Source: CAZFQG01 sp964520785
Lineage (GTDB): Bacteria > Planctomycetota > Planctomycetia > Pirellulales > Thermoguttaceae
Direction of reading: 5' to 3'
DNA length: 64,000 nucleotides
NCBI GenBank assembly: GCA_964520785.1
Contig: CAZFQG010000002.1
Coordinates: 31,716 to 95,715, forward strand
Shown: positions 60,705-64,000 of the stretch, piece by piece
How positions within the stretch are numbered: position 1 is the first letter of the stretch
Layout of the letters: each line of letters opens with the position of its first letter
The notes under the pieces: generated by a model
Told to the model about the DNA's origin: nothing
What the model saw: the letters and a program-made list of their open reading frames with translations, nothing else
Database searches by the model: none
Position numbers and translations under genes: made by a program

Positions 60705-61628
60705 ATGGCTTTTTGTCGCACAACCGTTTCCCTCGCAAAGAGGGGTAAAAGAAGTCTTCTGTTTTATATTATTTTTTTTGTCAGTGGAATGGTTCTTTGG
60801 AACTCGGCAATTCCTGGCATTTCTGCGGGGGATGAGGATGCCACCAGTACGAGGCAATTCCTCAGGACGCTCAAGTGCGATTCGGGCGCCCCCAAGACCC
60901 TCGAAGTGGCGATTACACGATATGTTTCGGCCGAACCGGACAAGAAGGGGCTGGTGGTGGATTTGGTTGGAGCGGTGCATGTGGCCGACCGGGAGTACTT
61001 CGAGAAGCTCAACGCCCTCTTCGACCAGTACGACGTCGTTCTCTATGAGCTCGTGGCGGCCGAGGGTCAAAAGGTTCCCGATCCGAAACAACTCCAGAAT
61101 CGGGGAATGCTGTCCCAGCTCCAAAGTGGTATGGGCGATGCCCTGAAGTTGAGCTTTCAACTGGCCCACATCGATTACCGCCGCCACAACATGGTTCATG
61201 CCGATATGTCGGCCGACGAGTTCGATGAATCGATGCGGAAACGGAATGAGAGTTTCACCGCCCTCTTGTTCCGCACCATGGGATACAGCATTGCACGAGA
61301 ACCGGGCGGGCAAACGGACGCCCAATTGCTGGCGGCACTCTTCTCCCCGAACCGGGCATTGGCGCTCAAACGCATCCTGGCGAGGCAGTTTTCCGATATG
61401 GAGGGCTCGATCAGCGTCTTCAACGGAGAGGGCGGCTCGACGCTCATCACGGAACGGAACAAAGTCGCCCTGAAACGGCTCGAAGAACAAATCGCCGCCG
61501 GCAAGAAGAAGATTGCGATTTTCTACGGAGCCGGGCACATGTCCGACATGGAAGCCCGCCTCCTGAAGGACTTCAATATGAAATGGGACAAGACGACCTG
61601 GCTGGTGGCCTGGAATATGGAAGAATAG
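60705..61628 (+). CDS. TraB/GumN-family secreted protein
   Basis: 307 aa. The signal peptide or anchor is KRGKRSLLFYIIFFVSGMVL, ending near GISAG. The body is a TraB (erythromycin-esterase-like fold) domain with VVDLVGAVHVADREYFEKLN, DVVLYELVAAEG, HADMSADEF and, near the C-terminus, IAIFYGAGHMSDMEARLL. The two His-containing GxxH-type motifs, at the N- and C-terminal ends, and the YE motif are those thought to form a metal-dependent hydrolase site in the family. The substrate is unknown. The start ATG 60705 follows GAGGG (60693-60697) with 7 nt spacing; the frame is open upstream to 60357 but crosses AT-rich hairpin sequence. The terminator-like hairpin in the leader suggests regulated read-through. 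It converges with the next gene (44 nt gap). Confidence 0.85.
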   Translation: MAFCRTTVSLAKRGKRSLLFYIIFFVSGMVLWNSAIPGISAGDEDATSTRQFLRTLKCDSGAPKTLEVAITRYVSAEPDKKGLVVDLVGAVHVADREYFEKLNALFDQYDVVLYELVAAEGQKVPDPKQLQNRGMLSQLQSGMGDALKLSFQLAHIDYRRHNMVHADMSADEFDESMRKRNESFTALLFRTMGYSIAREPGGQTDAQLLAALFSPNRALALKRILARQFSDMEGSISVFNGEGGSTLITERNKVALKRLEEQIAAGKKKIAIFYGAGHMSDMEARLLKDFNMKWDKTTWLVAWNMEE

Positions 61629-61672
61629 TAGGGCGTTCCTACCCCCGATCTTATCCATGTCGTCCGTAATCG

Positions 61673-64000
61673 CTATTCTGCTTCCTCCACGTGCGGCAGC
61701 AACCGCTGTAATCCGTACACGATCGGCCCGGCCCCCCAACTCGTGTAGAGATCGTACAGGTTTCCCTCGTCGTCGATGTCGCCTCCGGGATAATCCTTGG
61801 CGACATTGAAGCTCCCGACCCATGCCCCATGGTAGTGGGGGTCGTCGCTGACAAGTTGAACGCGGACGAAAAAATCGGCCAGTTTGAGGCCGCAATCGAG
61901 GAACTTCTGCTCGCCGGTCGCTTCATACGCCTCGCACAAACCCTGGGGACCCCAATTCTGTGCGTAAATGAGATTGACCGTATCCCAGTCGGCGTATTTG
62001 ACGACGCCGCTTTCATGTTGGTGAGCGGTGAGGAAACGGTGGAGATCGTCCAACACGTGGGCGTACTGTTCCTTCTTCGTGATCCGGTACGCCAGCGCGA
62101 ACGGCGTGAGCATGGTCAGCGACGAGCGGATCGCGTGGTTGTCCTCCGCGGCCTGCGCATGAGTACACCAGCAAACGATCGAACCGTCCGGCTTGAGCCC
62201 TTCGTTCTCTTGGATGCCCTGCAGGTAGGCTCCCAGCGCACGTTCCGCCGCGACAAGATACTTCTCGTCACCGAGCGTTTCGTACGCGATTAGCAGGCCC
62301 GAAACGCCCCACGCGGTCGGATACCCGCACATGCTTTCGGGTGCCCGCTCCACGTAGTGTGCCCAACGCCCGTTGTCGTATTGCATTCGAACGTAATAGT
62401 CGGCATTGAGTTTCAGGGCTTCCAGGAGCATTTTATCCTTGCTCGATGTCGCCAATTGGGCGAGTCCGTAGAGGATTTTGCCCTGGATATTGTTCGAGCT
62501 TCCCCACGAGACCTTCTCCTCGCTCCCGATGAGGCCGTACGGGAGCGCGCCGTGGCGGAGTTTGCTCTCGTCGAGCAACTGCCGGCCGATGACCCGCCGG
62601 CCGATCCCCAGCGCGTAACGCCCCCACCTTTCGTCGCCGCCGAGCTGGAATGCATGCTGATACGTCCGGGCGCAAAGCATTTGGCCGTCGTTGCCCCAAT
62701 AGATCCGCGGCCCGTCGCGATCGCTCATCCACCGTTCGAAAATCCGCGTCCCATCGTCGATTTCCTCCGTCAAAGCCTCCATGAAACTCAGACCCGAGTC
62801 AATCGCCTCTCGGTAGCGGTCTCCGCGATTGTTGCCGTCGGTCTCACCGCCGCGAATCGTGTACTTCATCGCCCGCATCGTCGGCGAGTCCGCGAACTGC
62901 TGCGCGATTTCCTCCGGCGGCCTTCGCCAGTGAATGGTGAAATCGCCACGGATGGCATAATCGCCCGCGGCATTGATCTTCGACGGATAGGAGAACCAAG
63001 CGCCGCACGGCTTGGGTCCCGCCTGAAATGCATGTTCCCGCCACAGCCCGCGTCCTCCCATCCTCGACGACGAATCCCCCATCACGCCGCCCGTCTGTAA
63101 CCGTTCCTGGATGGTTCCCCGCTCTGGGAGGAAAAGCAGCCGGGCTCCTTCCGAGCAATCGAATATCTCCACGACGTGCTTCCCGGGCATTTTGGTCGAA
63201 AGCCAGGCCGTGTATTTCGCCGCCGCACCCGCACCGCGGTCGGTTGCGCGGAGCGCTGTCTGCCAGACGTCGTCCGGCCCTCGAACGTCCAACCGAAACG
63301 CGATTCGCTCCGGCGAATGGAGCCGAAGACGGTAGACTCCCTTGTCCAAGCGACCTTTCCACCCGGGAGCGGACCGAGTCAGCGCGGCTGCCGCGATTTC
63401 CGCGCCACCCCCCTGCCCTTCTTCGCCGAACCACTGAACCACGATTTCCGCATCCTGGGTTGCTTCGAGGAATTCCACCGCGAGGCCGACCTCCCCCGTT
63501 TCTGGAACCGACACGTAGAGGACCTCCGGCTCATCGGGAACAAGGACCCGAACGACACGGTCTACTTCGAGTTCCCCCGGGATCGTTACCTCGGGCTTGA
63601 CGACTCCTGGAACGCGGAGCGTCACCGCGGCAATCTTGGCGGCGGCATAGCTCACGAGATTACCTTGTTTGTCGGTCGCGGCGCCGATACGAAGCGGCTG
63701 TTTGCAGGAATCAATACGTCCGTAGGCGGGCTGGCCTACCTCACTCCATTTTCCGTCCACCGCCGCCGTAAGGCACCCTCCGTCGTAGAGAAACGTGACG
63801 GTATGCCACCTCCCCGGCTCGACCTGGAGATCGGTACAGCGGCATTCGACGTATCCCCCTTCTTTCGTGCGCACAAGAAGGTAGGGCTGTCCATGAAGCA
63901 ATCCCAAGCCAAAAGAGGCCGTCTCGTTACCTGAGAGCCACTTGTAGACGAGCGGCTCGAGAGCCCTTGGCGGTTGGTCGAACTTGACCCGGGCGTCGAT
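61673..64000 (-). CDS. LamG-like plus alpha/alpha-toroid (glycosidase-like) protein, 5' end beyond the right edge
   Basis: 775 residues visible; the frame is open to the last base of the window. The visible N-terminal part is a LamG/concanavalin-A-like jelly roll (VKFDQPPRALEPLVYKWLSG, then WHTVTFLYDGGCLTAAVDG). A beta-rich middle region has MPGKHVVEIFDCSEGARLLF. From about 400 on come the helical hairpins of an (alpha/alpha) toroid: YQHAFQLGGDERWGRYAL, LYGLAQLATSSKDKMLLEAL, YPTAWGVSGLLIAYETLGD, YLVAAERALGAYLQGIQ and FALAYRITKKEQYAHVLDDL. These folds occur in glycoside hydrolases, polysaccharide lyases and epimerases. I cannot identify a catalytic pair, so the specific activity is open. It is probably a secreted polysaccharide-active protein. 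TAG is at 61673-61675. Confidence 0.75.
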   Translation of the reverse strand: MDARVKFDQPPRALEPLVYKWLSGNETASFGLGLLHGQPYLLVRTKEGGYVECRCTDLQVEPGRWHTVTFLYDGGCLTAAVDGKWSEVGQPAYGRIDSCKQPLRIGAATDKQGNLVSYAAAKIAAVTLRVPGVVKPEVTIPGELEVDRVVRVLVPDEPEVLYVSVPETGEVGLAVEFLEATQDAEIVVQWFGEEGQGGGAEIAAAALTRSAPGWKGRLDKGVYRLRLHSPERIAFRLDVRGPDDVWQTALRATDRGAGAAAKYTAWLSTKMPGKHVVEIFDCSEGARLLFLPERGTIQERLQTGGVMGDSSSRMGGRGLWREHAFQAGPKPCGAWFSYPSKINAAGDYAIRGDFTIHWRRPPEEIAQQFADSPTMRAMKYTIRGGETDGNNRGDRYREAIDSGLSFMEALTEEIDDGTRIFERWMSDRDGPRIYWGNDGQMLCARTYQHAFQLGGDERWGRYALGIGRRVIGRQLLDESKLRHGALPYGLIGSEEKVSWGSSNNIQGKILYGLAQLATSSKDKMLLEALKLNADYYVRMQYDNGRWAHYVERAPESMCGYPTAWGVSGLLIAYETLGDEKYLVAAERALGAYLQGIQENEGLKPDGSIVCWCTHAQAAEDNHAIRSSLTMLTPFALAYRITKKEQYAHVLDDLHRFLTAHQHESGVVKYADWDTVNLIYAQNWGPQGLCEAYEATGEQKFLDCGLKLADFFVRVQLVSDDPHYHGAWVGSFNVAKDYPGGDIDDEGNLYDLYTSWGAGPIVYGLQRLLPHVEEAE

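Noticed and set aside
61628..61645. 5-bp hairpin GTAGG/CCTAC between the convergent TraB and LamG/toroid genes
   Set aside because: Too short, and without a U-tract, to call a terminator.

Overview
The window looks like chromosomal DNA of a high-GC planctomycete (Planctomycetota, probably a Pirellulales-type lineage). The evidence is a set of very large secreted proteins with the planctomycetal N-terminal LEPR-XLL box, GEVED domains, SdrD/Cna-B repeats, FG-GAP repeats and C-terminal dockerins, together with a PEP-CTERM protein, a Tat-exported sugar-isomerase-like TIM barrel and membrane-anchored leucine-rich-repeat proteins. I see no rRNA or tRNA gene, insertion sequence, phage gene or CRISPR array.

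Layout. 1-1.0 kb: a minus-strand trio of a rhomboid protease (cut by the left edge), a FabZ-type hotdog dehydratase and a 32-codon basic protein that resembles ribosomal protein bL37. 1.2-3.7 kb: a Tat-exported xylose-isomerase-like TIM barrel, divergent from L-rhamnose isomerase (rhaA). 3.7-6.5 kb: a sigma-54 response regulator and its histidine kinase, overlapping by 4 nt. 6.8-9.8 kb: a PEP-CTERM protein with two tandem ~190-aa modules and a sialidase-like Asp-box protein. 10.1-13.1 kb: two paralogous transmembrane LRR genes; the downstream one is frameshifted. 13.4-18.9 kb: a 1453-aa SdrD/FG-GAP protein and a WD40 protein. 19.2-58.6 kb: two consecutive giant genes (about 6479 and 6589 codons) that fill 61% of the window. 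58.7-64 kb: a TIGR03032-family protein, a plus-strand TraB/GumN-family protein with a hairpin-rich leader, and a LamG plus alpha/alpha-toroid protein that runs off the right edge.

Nearly all genes lie on the minus strand; only rhaA and the TraB gene are on plus. The theme is the cell surface. Three proteins carry the LEPR-XLL box, and the two giants also share a dockerin followed by a matching C-terminal tail. Giant 1 combines a subtilase with P-domain, a metzincin site, an FG-GAP propeller, beta-helices, choice-of-anchor L, GEVED domains and a Calx-beta domain interrupted by a propeller-like insert. Giant 2 is a roughly 2200-residue super-repeat present twice plus the start of a third copy. 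Several minus-strand genes are preceded by recognisable -35/-10 pairs, three of them with the same -35 hexamer TTGATC at 17-bp spacing. All functional statements come from motif recognition by eye; no database search was run.
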